From Sphingopyxis indica (GTDB taxonomy: Bacteria > Pseudomonadota > Alphaproteobacteria > Sphingomonadales > Sphingomonadaceae): a stretch of 64,000 nt of DNA. The notes below the pieces were generated by a model that saw only the letters and a list, made by a program, of their open reading frames with translations, was not told the origin of the DNA and ran no database searches. Location of the stretch: assembly GCF_900188185.1 (NCBI RefSeq), contig NZ_FZPA01000001.1:682001-746000 (forward strand), given 5' to 3'. Of the stretch, positions 10,363 through 18,238 are shown piece by piece (position 1 is the stretch's first letter; the number at the start of each line of letters is the position of its first letter). Position numbers and translations under genes: made by a program.

Positions 10363-10950
10363 ATGAGCGTGAACAGGCAGCTTCTATGCGCGGCCGCCGT
10401 GGCGGCGATCACCCTGACGGGATGCGACAAGACCCCCGAGCCGCCGGCGACCGAGACGATGAAGATCGACGGCGGCGCGGTGGCCGGAACCACCGATGCG
10501 TCGCACAATATCATCGAAAATCTGATGGCGATGCCCAATGAAAAAACGCTGGTTTCGGCAGTAACCGCGGCGGGGCTCGCCGAAATGCTGTCGGGCGACG
10601 GGCCATACACCGTCTTCGCGCCGAGCGACGCGGCGTTTCAGCAGGTTCCGGTGGTCACACGCAACGGCTGGATGCGCCCCGCGCAAAAGGATGTGCTCGC
10701 CGGCGTGCTCAAATATCATGTCGTCCCCGGCAAGCTGGCGGCGGCCGACCTTGCAGCGAAGATCGAGCAGGGCGGCGGCAAGGCGGTGCTGACCACCGTC
10801 GACGGGCAGGAACTGACCGCCTCGATGAACGGCGACAAGATATTGCTCACCGCGGCAAGCGGTAACAAGGCGACCGTGACCGCCAGCGACCTCGACCAGT
10901 CGAATGGCGTCGTGCATATCGTCGATGCGGTGCTGTTGCCCAAGATGTAG
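10363..10950 (+). CDS. Fasciclin-domain lipoprotein
   Basis: 195 aa. The signal ends in the lipobox LTGC, so the protein is likely a lipid-anchored envelope protein. A single fasciclin (FAS1) domain covers roughly 45-193, with the family patterns YTVFAPSDAAF, LKYHVVPGKL and NGVVHIVDAVLLP. FAS1 domains mediate adhesion in several systems; the role here is unknown. GAGGAG (10354-10359) precedes the ATG. It interrupts the transhydrogenase genes, lying between pntAA and pntAB. Confidence 0.9.
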   Translation: MSVNRQLLCAAAVAAITLTGCDKTPEPPATETMKIDGGAVAGTTDASHNIIENLMAMPNEKTLVSAVTAAGLAEMLSGDGPYTVFAPSDAAFQQVPVVTRNGWMRPAQKDVLAGVLKYHVVPGKLAAADLAAKIEQGGGKAVLTTVDGQELTASMNGDKILLTAASGNKATVTASDLDQSNGVVHIVDAVLLPKM

Positions 10951-11103
10951 AGCCTCCGTGCTGCCGTGAAATTTTATGTCGCTAAACGCCGGTATTTTTG
11001 GCGATAATGCTTCGCGGGCGCGGCTTTTCGACCGCTTAGGAGTCGACAGCCCCGCTCCCGGGCTGCAATAGGGGCGCGCACGGAATCAACAGGGGAGTAT
11101 GCC

Positions 11104-11385
11104 GTGGATTTCATCGCCATCTTTTCGATCTTCGTCCTCGCCTGTTTCGTCGGCTATTTCGTCGTCTGGTCGGTGACCCCGGCGCTGCACACGCCGCTGA
11201 TGAGCGTGACGAACGCGATTTCGTCGGTGATCATCGTCGGCGCGCTGATCGCGAGCGCTGCGGCGGGTTCGCCGCTGTCGAAATGGCTGGGCCTCGCGGC
11301 CGTCGTCATGGCGAGCGTCAACATCTTCGGCGGCTTCGCGGTCACCGAACGCATGCTCGCAATGTACAAGAAGAAAGAGCGCTAA
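11104..11385 (+). CDS. pntAB: NAD(P) transhydrogenase subunit alpha part 2 (membrane domain)
   Basis: 93-aa membrane component with three predicted helices (about 3-22, 33-53 and 59-78) and the family segment TPLMSVTNAISS. The GTG at 11104 is the start; GGGGAG at 11092-11097 is well placed, and the nearby ATG at 11099 is out of frame. It pairs with pntAA and pntB to form the proton channel. A repeat separates it from pntB. Confidence 0.93.
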   Translation: MDFIAIFSIFVLACFVGYFVVWSVTPALHTPLMSVTNAISSVIIVGALIASAAAGSPLSKWLGLAAVVMASVNIFGGFAVTERMLAMYKKKER

Positions 11386-11400
11386 CAGTCGGAAATCAAT

Positions 11401-11479
11401 CGTCACCCCGGCGAAGGCCGGGGTCTCCACGTCAAAGCCTGACGCAATGATGAGATACCGGCTTTCGCCGGGATGACGG
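11401..11479. repeat. CGTCA-bounded palindromic repeat
   Basis: CGTCACCCCGGCGAAGGCCG opens the element and CTTTCGCCGGGATGACG closes it, giving inverted CGTCA/TGACG ends with a small hairpin in each arm. It occupies the pntAB-pntB gap. Confidence 0.75.
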
Positions 11480-11498
11480 CAGGGGGACAAGCCTTATC

Positions 11499-12920
11499 AT
11501 GCACGAAGTCGCACCGATCAATCCCTGGGTGGCACTGGCCTATCTGGTTGCCGGGGTCTGTTTCATCCTCGCGCTGCGCGGCCTGTCGTCGCCCGCCTCG
11601 TCGCGGCGCGGCAACCGCTTCGGCATGGCGGGCATGACGATTGCGGTCGTCACCACCCTGTTGACGCACGAACTCGCCAACCCGGTCGAGGTGATCGGCG
11701 CGATCGCGATCGGTGCGGTGATTGGCCTCGTGATGGCGCGGCGGATCGCGATGACCGCGATGCCGCAGCTCGTCGCCGCCTTCCATAGTCTCGTCGGCCT
11801 CGCCGCGGTCGCGGTGGCGGCGGCGGCCTATCTCAATCCCGGTGCCTTCGGCATCGCCGATGCCACCGGGCAGATTTTCACCGTCAGCCGCATCGAAATG
11901 GGGCTCGGCGTCGCAATCGGCGCGATCACCTTTTCGGGGTCGGTCATCGCCTTCCTGAAGCTCAACGGCAATATGTCGGGCGCGCCGATCATCCTGCCGC
12001 TGCGCCACGTCATCAATCTCGGTACGCTTGCGGCGATCCTCGGGCTCATCGGCTATTTCCTGACCGACCAGTCGCCCGCGGTGTTCTGGACGATCACCGC
12101 GCTGAGCTTCCTGATCGGTTTCCTGCTGATTATCCCGATCGGCGGCGCCGACATGCCGGTCGTCGTGTCGATGCTCAACAGCTATTCGGGGTGGGCCGCG
12201 GCCGCGATGGGCTTCACCTTGCATAACAGCGCGATGATCATCACCGGCGCGCTCGTCGGCTCGTCGGGTGCGATCCTGTCCTACATCATGTGCCGCGCGA
12301 TGAACCGCAGCTTCATCAGCGTCATCGCCGGCGGCTTCGGCGCCGATGCGGCGGCAGCGGGCGGCGCGGCGAAGGAACAAAGGCCGTGGAAACCCGGCAG
12401 CGCCGAGGATGCGGCCTTCCTGATGAGCCAGGCCGACAATGTCATCATCGTTCCCGGCTATGGCATGGCGGTCGCGCAGGCGCAGCACGCGCTGCGCGAA
12501 ATGGCCGACATGCTCAAGAAGGAGGGCGTGAACGTCAAATATGCGATCCACCCGGTCGCGGGCCGTATGCCCGGCCATATGAACGTGCTGCTCGCCGAAG
12601 CGAACGTCCCCTATGACGAGGTGTTCGAACTGGAAGACATCAACAACGAGTTCGCGCAATGCGACGTCGCCTTCGTCATCGGCGCCAACGACGTGACCAA
12701 CCCGGCGGCCAAGACCGACAAGACGTCGCCCATCTATGGCATGCCCGTCCTCGACGTCGAAAAGGCGAAGACGGTGCTGTTCGTGAAGCGCTCGATGGGC
12801 GGCGTCGGCTATGCCGGGGTCGACAACGACGTCTTCTACATGGATCAGACGATGATGCTGCTCGGCGACGCCAAGAAAATGGCCGACGATATCGTCAAGG
12901 CGCTCGGCGAGGGGCACTAG
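11499..12920 (+). CDS. pntB: NAD(P) transhydrogenase subunit beta
   Basis: Membrane and NADP(H)-binding subunit of the proton-translocating transhydrogenase. 473 aa: an N-terminal region of about eight to nine membrane helices, then the soluble domain III from about residue 290, with the nucleotide fingerprint VPGYGMAVAQAQ and the conserved GANDVTNPAAKTD. It is the third gene of the pnt set, 113 nt after pntAB with a repeat between. Confidence 0.97.
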   Translation: MHEVAPINPWVALAYLVAGVCFILALRGLSSPASSRRGNRFGMAGMTIAVVTTLLTHELANPVEVIGAIAIGAVIGLVMARRIAMTAMPQLVAAFHSLVGLAAVAVAAAAYLNPGAFGIADATGQIFTVSRIEMGLGVAIGAITFSGSVIAFLKLNGNMSGAPIILPLRHVINLGTLAAILGLIGYFLTDQSPAVFWTITALSFLIGFLLIIPIGGADMPVVVSMLNSYSGWAAAAMGFTLHNSAMIITGALVGSSGAILSYIMCRAMNRSFISVIAGGFGADAAAAGGAAKEQRPWKPGSAEDAAFLMSQADNVIIVPGYGMAVAQAQHALREMADMLKKEGVNVKYAIHPVAGRMPGHMNVLLAEANVPYDEVFELEDINNEFAQCDVAFVIGANDVTNPAAKTDKTSPIYGMPVLDVEKAKTVLFVKRSMGGVGYAGVDNDVFYMDQTMMLLGDAKKMADDIVKALGEGH

Positions 12921-12926
12921 TTTTTC

Positions 12927-13004
12927 CGTCGCCCCCGCGAAGGCGGGGGCCGCCATCGCCCTTGCGCAGGATTGCTTGCGGCCCCCGCCTTCGCGGGGGC
13001 GACG
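12927..13004. repeat. CGTCG-bounded palindromic repeat after pntB
   Basis: GTCGCCCCCGCGAAGGCGGG at the left and its near reverse complement at 12980-13004 form a long inverted repeat with small internal hairpins. It lies just after the pntB stop and could act as a transcript end or 3' stabiliser. Confidence 0.75.
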
Positions 13005-13030
13005 ATAATTTTGAGGGATAGTTTCATCAT

Positions 13031-13729
13031 ATGCGCAAGATCGGTTTGATCGGGGGAATGAGCTGGGCATCGACCGAGCTCTATTACCGCCATCTCAACA
13101 AGGGCGTGCAAAAGCGCGTCGGGACAGGTTGTTCGGCGCCGATCCTGCTCGAAAGCCTCAACTATTGCGAGCTGTCGCGGCTGACCACCGAAGAGCAATG
13201 GGCACATGCCAGGGACGTCCTCATCGAATCGGCAAAGCGGCTCGAAGACGGCGGCGCGACCGCATTGATGATTGCCGCCAATTCGATGCACCGTGTCGCC
13301 GAGGATGTGGCGGCCGCGATCTCGATTCCGATCCTCCATATCGTCGACGAGACGGGCGAGAGGCTGCACGCCGACGGGGTGAAGGCGGCCGCGGTGATCG
13401 GCACACGCAACGTGATGACCGAACCGTGGTTCCGCCAGCGGCTGGTGCGTCATGGCCTGACGCTCGCGCCCTATGACGGCGAGCGCGTCGAAGAGATCGA
13501 CCGGATCATCTATGACGAGCTGATGCAGGGCAAGGTGAGCGAAGGTTCGCGCCGCACGATGCGCACCTTCATCACCGACATCGCGAAACAGGATATTCAG
13601 GCGCTCGTCCTCGCCTGCACCGAACTCGTGATGCTCGTCGATCCCGACGCGAACGTCCTGCCGATCTACGACACGACGCGCATCCACGTCGCCGCGGGGG
13701 TCGACTGGATATTGGGCGACGCGCCCTAG
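13031..13729 (+). CDS. Aspartate/glutamate racemase family protein, first catalytic residue replaced
   Basis: 232 aa in the Asp/Glu/hydantoin racemase superfamily: N-terminal KIGLIGGMSWAST and the C-terminal ACTEL with Cys196. Two-base racemases carry a Cys or Thr directly before the first conserved Asn; here the motif reads AANSMH, with Ala83 before Asn84. The YgeA branch has Thr at that position. A one-thiol enzyme such as a decarboxylase or isomerase is possible, so racemase activity should not be assumed. It stands alone between two repeats. Confidence 0.8.
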   Translation: MRKIGLIGGMSWASTELYYRHLNKGVQKRVGTGCSAPILLESLNYCELSRLTTEEQWAHARDVLIESAKRLEDGGATALMIAANSMHRVAEDVAAAISIPILHIVDETGERLHADGVKAAAVIGTRNVMTEPWFRQRLVRHGLTLAPYDGERVEEIDRIIYDELMQGKVSEGSRRTMRTFITDIAKQDIQALVLACTELVMLVDPDANVLPIYDTTRIHVAAGVDWILGDAP

Positions 13730-13730
13730 A

Positions 13731-13835
13731 GTGATTTCGAGTGAAATGGAACATTTCACGGCTCGGAAATCACGGCAAAACAAGAATCTAGAGTGCCGGT
13801 TTTGATTCTATCAAAACCGAACGCACTCTAGAATC
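13731..13835. repeat. Pair of adjacent AT-richer palindromes
   Basis: First palindrome 13731-13773: GTGATTTC/GAAATCAC with inner TGAAATG/CATTTCA. Second 13784-13835: CTAGAGTGC (13788-13796) with GCACTCTAG (13823-13831), and inner GGTTTTGAT with ATCAAAACC. Base composition is much lower in GC than the surroundings. The pair could terminate or protect the racemase transcript. Confidence 0.7.
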
Positions 13836-13879
13836 TGCCCTGTTCAGGCGGAATCATTTCCTGCTGCGGTTCAATCTCT

Positions 13880-14293
13880 CTATGCGATCCGCGTCCAGGT
13901 CACCGTCCGGCAAAAGATCGATACGCATCCCTTCATCGTCAGCCGGTCGCCCTTCACGCGCAGATGTGCGGTGTAATAGCGCCCGTCCTCGGGGCTATAG
14001 CCTTGTCCCTTCCAGCCGTCGCCCGTTCGCACCAGATCCCAATAGATTTGCAGCCCCTCGACTTTGCGGCTGCGCTTGGCCGCGTCGGGATTGCGCACGT
14101 CGCGCTGACCGCCCGGGGGCTCCTCGATCAACAGCCGCTCGATCCGGCCGCACATCCTGCCGCCGCACGGCGCCATCGCGACGATGCCTTTGCCGTCGTC
14201 GGTTTTCCAGCGTCCGGCAAGGCCCGCCGGCGCCGCTGCGAGCGACGGGGCGGCGATCAGGGCGCCGAGCGCCAGACCTGTCCTGTATAGCAT
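13880..14293 (-). CDS. DUF2147 family secreted protein
   Basis: 137 aa with a signal peptide ending near ALAA/APSLAAA, then a domain beginning AGLAGRWKTDDGKGIVAMAPC and ending in a Trp-Thr-Arg strand, the typical DUF2147 layout (small exported beta-rich protein, function unknown). Paired cysteines (CGGRMC, and CVSIFC near the end) could form disulfides. The ATG at 14293 follows GGGAGAGG. It is divergent from the beta-helix gene at 14392. Confidence 0.8.
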   Translation of the reverse strand: MLYRTGLALGALIAAPSLAAAPAGLAGRWKTDDGKGIVAMAPCGGRMCGRIERLLIEEPPGGQRDVRNPDAAKRSRKVEGLQIYWDLVRTGDGWKGQGYSPEDGRYYTAHLRVKGDRLTMKGCVSIFCRTVTWTRIA

Positions 14294-14391
14294 TGCGACC
14301 TCTCCCTCTTTTGACACGCATGTCAGCAACATTGCTTGGCATCCGTCAACACTTGTCGCATGATCGCTGCCAAACATGGGGAGAGAGAGCG

Positions 14392-15594
14392 ATGCGAGTC
14401 CTGTTCCTGCCGATCGCGGCCGCCGTCGCGGTCGCTGCCACGCCTGCCGCCGCCAAGACGATCAGCGTCAGCGCAGCAACACCCGACGCCAATGAAAAGC
14501 TGCAAGAGGCGCTGATCCTCGCCGAGCCCGGCGATGTGGTCGAGCTCGGTGCGGGGGTGTGGAAACTCACCGACGGCCTGTCGCTCGATGTCGATAACGT
14601 CACGCTGCGCGGTGCCGGGGTGAAGGACGGCGAGGGTTCGATCCTCGACTTCTCCGGCCAGCAGGGCGCGGGCGAGGGGCTGCTCGTCACCTCCGACGAC
14701 GTGCTGCTCACCGATTTCGCGGTGCTCAATACCAGGGGCGACGGGATCAAGTCGAAGGATGCGAACCGCATCGTCTATCACCGGCTGCGCGTCGAATGGA
14801 CCGCGGGGCCGAAGGAGACCAACGGCGCCTATGGCATCTATCCGGTCGAGAGCCGCGACGTGCTGATCGACAGCGTCTATGTCCGGGGCGCGTCCGACGC
14901 GGGCATCTATGTCGGCCAGTCGAAGAATGTCGTCGTGCGCGATTCGATCGCCAAGGAAAATGTCGCGGGGATAGAGATCGAGAATTGCTATGACGCCGAC
15001 GTCCACGACAATATCGCGGTGCAGAATAGCGGCGGCATCCTGGTCTTCGACCTGCCGAGCCTGCCGCAGCAGGGCGGGCACAATGTCCGCGTCTTCGACA
15101 ATATCGTGCAGGACAACAGCACGCCGAACTTCGCGCCCAAGGGCAATATCGTTGCGAGCGTGCCGACCGGCACCGGGGTGCTGGTGATGGCGAACCGCCG
15201 CGTTGAAATATTCGGCAATGCGCTGGAGAATAACGGCACCGCGAATGTGATGATCGTCGGCTATCGCTATCCCTATGACGACGCGAAATATCAGCCGCTG
15301 CCGCAGGACATCCTCGTGCGCGACAATGTCCATGGCAAGGCGGGCTTTGCGCCGGCCTTCCCCGGCGGCGCCGAGATGGCGGCAGCGATGGGCGGCGCGA
15401 TCCCGCCGGTGCTGTGGGACGGTGCGGGGAGCGCGGTCGTCAACGACGACGTCGGCGTCCTGTCGCTTGGCCTGCCCGACGTTTCGACCCCGCAGAGCGA
15501 AGCGCAACCCTCGCCCGCCGACCTGAAGGGCGATGCCCCCGCCACGCTGCCCGGCGTCACCCTGCCCGCCAGCATGGAGGCCAAGGTTCAGTGA
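14392..15594 (+). CDS. Secreted parallel beta-helix repeat protein
   Basis: 400 aa with a signal peptide (about 1-22, ending PAAA). Residues about 60-290 hold successive beta-helix turns recognisable from repeats such as NVTLRGAGV, DVLLTDFAVLN, NVVVRDSIAKENVAGIEIEN and DVHDNIAVQNSGGILV. It matches the beta-helix family that recurs as a two-gene pair with the diheme protein encoded next (TIGR03805/TIGR03806 type). It is likely periplasmic or surface-located. The ATG at 14392 follows GGGGAGAGAGAG. No catalytic motif of a known pectin-type lyase is evident. Confidence 0.88.
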   Translation: MRVLFLPIAAAVAVAATPAAAKTISVSAATPDANEKLQEALILAEPGDVVELGAGVWKLTDGLSLDVDNVTLRGAGVKDGEGSILDFSGQQGAGEGLLVTSDDVLLTDFAVLNTRGDGIKSKDANRIVYHRLRVEWTAGPKETNGAYGIYPVESRDVLIDSVYVRGASDAGIYVGQSKNVVVRDSIAKENVAGIEIENCYDADVHDNIAVQNSGGILVFDLPSLPQQGGHNVRVFDNIVQDNSTPNFAPKGNIVASVPTGTGVLVMANRRVEIFGNALENNGTANVMIVGYRYPYDDAKYQPLPQDILVRDNVHGKAGFAPAFPGGAEMAAAMGGAIPPVLWDGAGSAVVNDDVGVLSLGLPDVSTPQSEAQPSPADLKGDAPATLPGVTLPASMEAKVQ

Positions 15595-16616
15595 GACGTA
15601 TCGCCGCCGCCCTCGCCGCGGCGCTGCTGTGTGCGAGCGGCGCGGTCGCGGTGCCCGAGGCCGGTCCCAACCAGGCGGCGATCGACGGCGATGCGATGCC
15701 GCGCAAGCTCTCCGAATTCGGGATATTTCGCGCCGGCACCAGCGAGCCGGTCGACGCGCTGCTCGGCTATACGCTGCACACGCCGCTGTTCAGCGACTAT
15801 GCGCAGAAACAGCGGCTGATCTGGGTGCCGCCGGGCAAGCAGGCGACGCTTTCCGACGATGGCCATATCGACTTCCCGGTCGGCAGCATGATCGTCAAAA
15901 GCTTCGGCTGGCCCGGGCAGAATGGCGGCCGCCCGGTCGAGACGCGCCTGCTCCTCCACCGCGCGGACGGCTGGACCGCGCTGCCCTATATCTGGGATGC
16001 CGACGGCAAGGATGCGACGCTGGCGATCGCCGGGCGGCGCGTGCCCGTGACCTTCAAGGCGCCCGACGGCGCTATGCACAGCATCCCATATGCGGTGCCG
16101 AACAAAAATCAGTGCAAGGAATGCCACAGCAAGGCGGGCGAAATCGTCCCGATCGGTCCCAAGGCCGCGAATATCAATTTCGAAAATGCGCTAGACCGTC
16201 ATGATTTCGCAAGGTTTTTTGCGGAGCCTCCCATTTCGGCCGACCCGATGCCGCAGTGGGACGACCCGGCGAGCGGCACGCTCGAGCGGCGCGCGCGCGC
16301 CTATCTCGACGTCAATTGCGGTCATTGCCACAACCCGCAGGGGAGCGCCTCGAACAGCGGCCTCTTCCTGCGCTGGACCGACCCCAAGGGCGTCAGTCTG
16401 GGCATCGGCAAGCGTCCGACCGCCGCGGGACGCGGCAGCGGCGGAATGGAATTCGCGATCAAGCCCGGCGATCCCGACCACAGCTTCCTGATCTATCGGC
16501 TCGAGAGCCTCGACCCCGGCATCGCGATGCCCGAACTCGGGCGCTCGACCGTGCATAGGGAGGGTGTCGCGCTGCTCAGGCAATGGATTGCGCAGATGCC
16601 GAAGGACGGGCATTAG
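15591..16616 (+). CDS. SO2930-type diheme c-type cytochrome
   Basis: 341 aa, exported (signal peptide about 1-20). Two haem-c attachment motifs are present: CKECH (175-179) and CGHCH (243-247). The N-terminal half contains LSEFGIFR and TPLFSDYAQK, typical of the SO2930-like family. The GTG start at 15591 overlaps the preceding stop in GTGA, so the pair is translationally coupled. The pair is conserved across unrelated bacteria; its reaction is unknown, but two haems imply electron transfer. Confidence 0.88.
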   Translation: MRRIAAALAAALLCASGAVAVPEAGPNQAAIDGDAMPRKLSEFGIFRAGTSEPVDALLGYTLHTPLFSDYAQKQRLIWVPPGKQATLSDDGHIDFPVGSMIVKSFGWPGQNGGRPVETRLLLHRADGWTALPYIWDADGKDATLAIAGRRVPVTFKAPDGAMHSIPYAVPNKNQCKECHSKAGEIVPIGPKAANINFENALDRHDFARFFAEPPISADPMPQWDDPASGTLERRARAYLDVNCGHCHNPQGSASNSGLFLRWTDPKGVSLGIGKRPTAAGRGSGGMEFAIKPGDPDHSFLIYRLESLDPGIAMPELGRSTVHREGVALLRQWIAQMPKDGH

Positions 16617-16636
16617 CCGGTTAGCTTTCCCGCCCT

Positions 16637-16729
16637 CGTCATTGCGAGGAGCGAAGCGACGCGGCAATCCAGCGTGGCGTAAACCGCTCTGGATTGCTTC
16701 CCCCGGCTTTCGCCGGGGTCGCAATGACG
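16637..16729. repeat. CGTCATTGCGAGG-type palindromic repeat
   Basis: It opens CGTCATTGCGAGGAGCGAAG and closes GGGGTCGCAATGACG; inside, GGCAATCCAG and CTGGATTGC pair. This is a widespread alphaproteobacterial intergenic repeat type. It lies between the diheme gene and maiA. Confidence 0.8.
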
Positions 16730-16780
16730 AGGCTTTGTCAGACGCTTGCCAAAACGACCAAATAGTTTCTAGGTCTGCCT

Positions 16781-17413
16781 ATGGCCACCCTCGTCCTCCA
16801 CGATTATTTCCGCTCCTCGGCGAGCTTCCGCGTCCGCATCGCGCTCAATCTCAAAGGGCTCGACTATGATCGCGTCGAGGTCAGCCTGATTGCAGGCGAG
16901 CAGAAGAGCGACGCCTATCTCGCTCAAAATGCGCAGGGTTTCGTGCCGATGCTCGTCGCCGATGGCGAGCCGATCATCCAGAGCCTCGCGATCATCGACT
17001 GGCTCGACCGCGCCTTTCCCGAGCCGCGGCTGATCCCCGACGAGGCGATGCCGCGCGCGGTCGCCCTCGCGCAGGCGCATGTCGTCGCATGCGACATCCA
17101 TCCGCTCAACAATCTGCGCGTGCTCAAATATCTGACCAGGGACCTCGGGCTCAACGAGCAGACCAAGGATCATTGGTATCGCCACTGGGTCGCGGAAGGC
17201 TTCGACGCGCTCGAGGCGATGGCGGGCGAGGGGCGCTATCTGGGCGGCGACGTGCCGGGGATCGCCGACTGCTGCCTCGTCCCGCAAATGTATAATGCGC
17301 GGCGCTTCGACCTGCCGCTTGACGCTTATCCGCGCCTTGTCGCGATCGACGCGGCGTGCATGGAGCTCGAAGCCTTCCAGCGCGCGCATCCCGATGCGGT
17401 GAAGGCGGGTTAG
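16781..17413 (+). CDS. maiA: Maleylacetoacetate isomerase (zeta-class GST)
   Basis: Converts maleylacetoacetate to fumarylacetoacetate in tyrosine breakdown using glutathione. 210 aa; N-terminal thioredoxin fold followed by a helical domain. The zeta-class signature normally reads SSCSxRVRIAL; here it is SSASFRVRIAL, keeping Ser12-Ser13 but with Ala14 in place of the Cys. That Cys assists but is not the only catalytic group in studied enzymes, so activity is plausible. No other tyrosine-degradation gene is adjacent. Confidence 0.88.
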   Translation: MATLVLHDYFRSSASFRVRIALNLKGLDYDRVEVSLIAGEQKSDAYLAQNAQGFVPMLVADGEPIIQSLAIIDWLDRAFPEPRLIPDEAMPRAVALAQAHVVACDIHPLNNLRVLKYLTRDLGLNEQTKDHWYRHWVAEGFDALEAMAGEGRYLGGDVPGIADCCLVPQMYNARRFDLPLDAYPRLVAIDAACMELEAFQRAHPDAVKAG

Positions 17414-17427
17414 CTCAACCGATGATC

Positions 17428-17453
17428 GTCATTCCGGCCTTCGCCGGAATGAC
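17428..17453. repeat. Short single-hairpin palindromic repeat
   Basis: CGTCATTCCGGCCTTCGCCG and the following GAATGACC form one arm of the CGTCA-type repeat family, standing alone after maiA. Confidence 0.65.
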
Positions 17454-17517
17454 CGGCCATGGGGAAGCCGCGCATTCGGGGCTTGCGGGGCGCCGCGGCT
17501 GCGATAGGATGCGCGCT

Positions 17518-17964
17518 ATGGCCGCCAAGACGCTGAACCTCGACCAGTTCCTTCCCTATCGCCTGTCGATCGCGTCGAACGCGCTGTCGGAACGGATCGC
17601 CGAGGAATATCAAAGCCGCTTCGGGCTCAAGATCCCCGAATGGCGGCTGATGGCGGTGCTCGGCGAAGGCCAGCCGAAGACGCAGCGCGAACTCGTCGCC
17701 GCAACGCGGATGGACAAGGTGACGGTCAACCGCGCCGCCAAGGCGCTTGCCGACCGCCAGCTCATCGCGCGGCAGGCGCATGAAGCCGATGGGCGCTCGC
17801 ATCATCTGGCGCTCACCGAAACCGGCCGTTCGCTCTACGACGCCATCGGTCCCGCCGCCCTCGCGACCGAAGAACGGCTCGAATCGCACCTCAGCGCTGC
17901 CGAGCGCAAGACGCTGATGGCCATCCTCGCAAAGCTGATCAAAGCCGCCGAAGACTATGATTGA
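17518..17964 (+). CDS. MarR-family transcriptional regulator
   Basis: 148-aa winged-helix regulator with a helical dimerisation N-terminus, a DNA-binding region around TQRELVAATRMDKVTVNRA (about 60-80), a wing (EADGRSHHLALTETG) and a C-terminal dimer helix. AGGA (17506-17509) supports the ATG at 17518; an in-frame ATG at 17509 is possible. Its last 8 nt overlap the next gene, making it the first gene of the PqqD-like/HprK-like/nucleotidyltransferase operon and its probable regulator. Confidence 0.9.
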   Translation: MAAKTLNLDQFLPYRLSIASNALSERIAEEYQSRFGLKIPEWRLMAVLGEGQPKTQRELVAATRMDKVTVNRAAKALADRQLIARQAHEADGRSHHLALTETGRSLYDAIGPAALATEERLESHLSAAERKTLMAILAKLIKAAEDYD

Positions 17965-18238
17965 TCGCCGCTATCGTGCGGCGCCGAAAGAAGCGCTGCG
18001 CGTCGAGCCGCTGGGCGAGCTGACCGCGATCTTCGACCGGCGGTCGGTCCAGACGCATCTGGTCGTGTCGCCCATCCCCGAGATTCTCGCCGCAATGGGC
18101 GAGAAACCGTGCGACGCCGCGACCCTCGCCGCACGGCTCGCCGCCGATTTCGAGGTCGAGGCCGAAGGCGACGTGCGTGCGATCGTCGCCGAACGGCTGC
18201 GCGAACTCGCCGACCTCGGGCTGGTGGCGCCGGCGTGA
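17957..18238 (+). CDS. HPr-rel-A system PqqD family peptide chaperone
   Basis: 93 aa. A beta-rich N-terminus (LGELTAIFDRRSVQTHLV) followed by a winged-helix-like C-terminus (DAATLAARLAADFEVE, then RLRELADLGLV) matches the PqqD-related recognition fold that presents precursor peptides to modifying enzymes. It is the small component that accompanies HprK-related kinase A. The ATG at 17957 lies inside the end of the MarR gene, and its stop overlaps the kinase start in GTGA. No substrate peptide is recognised nearby. Confidence 0.8.
   Translation: MIDRRYRAAPKEALRVEPLGELTAIFDRRSVQTHLVVSPIPEILAAMGEKPCDAATLAARLAADFEVEAEGDVRAIVAERLRELADLGLVAPA

Noticed and set aside
11403..13070. 555-codon minus-strand frame
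   Set aside because: Shadow of pntB; extreme Arg/Asp/His composition.
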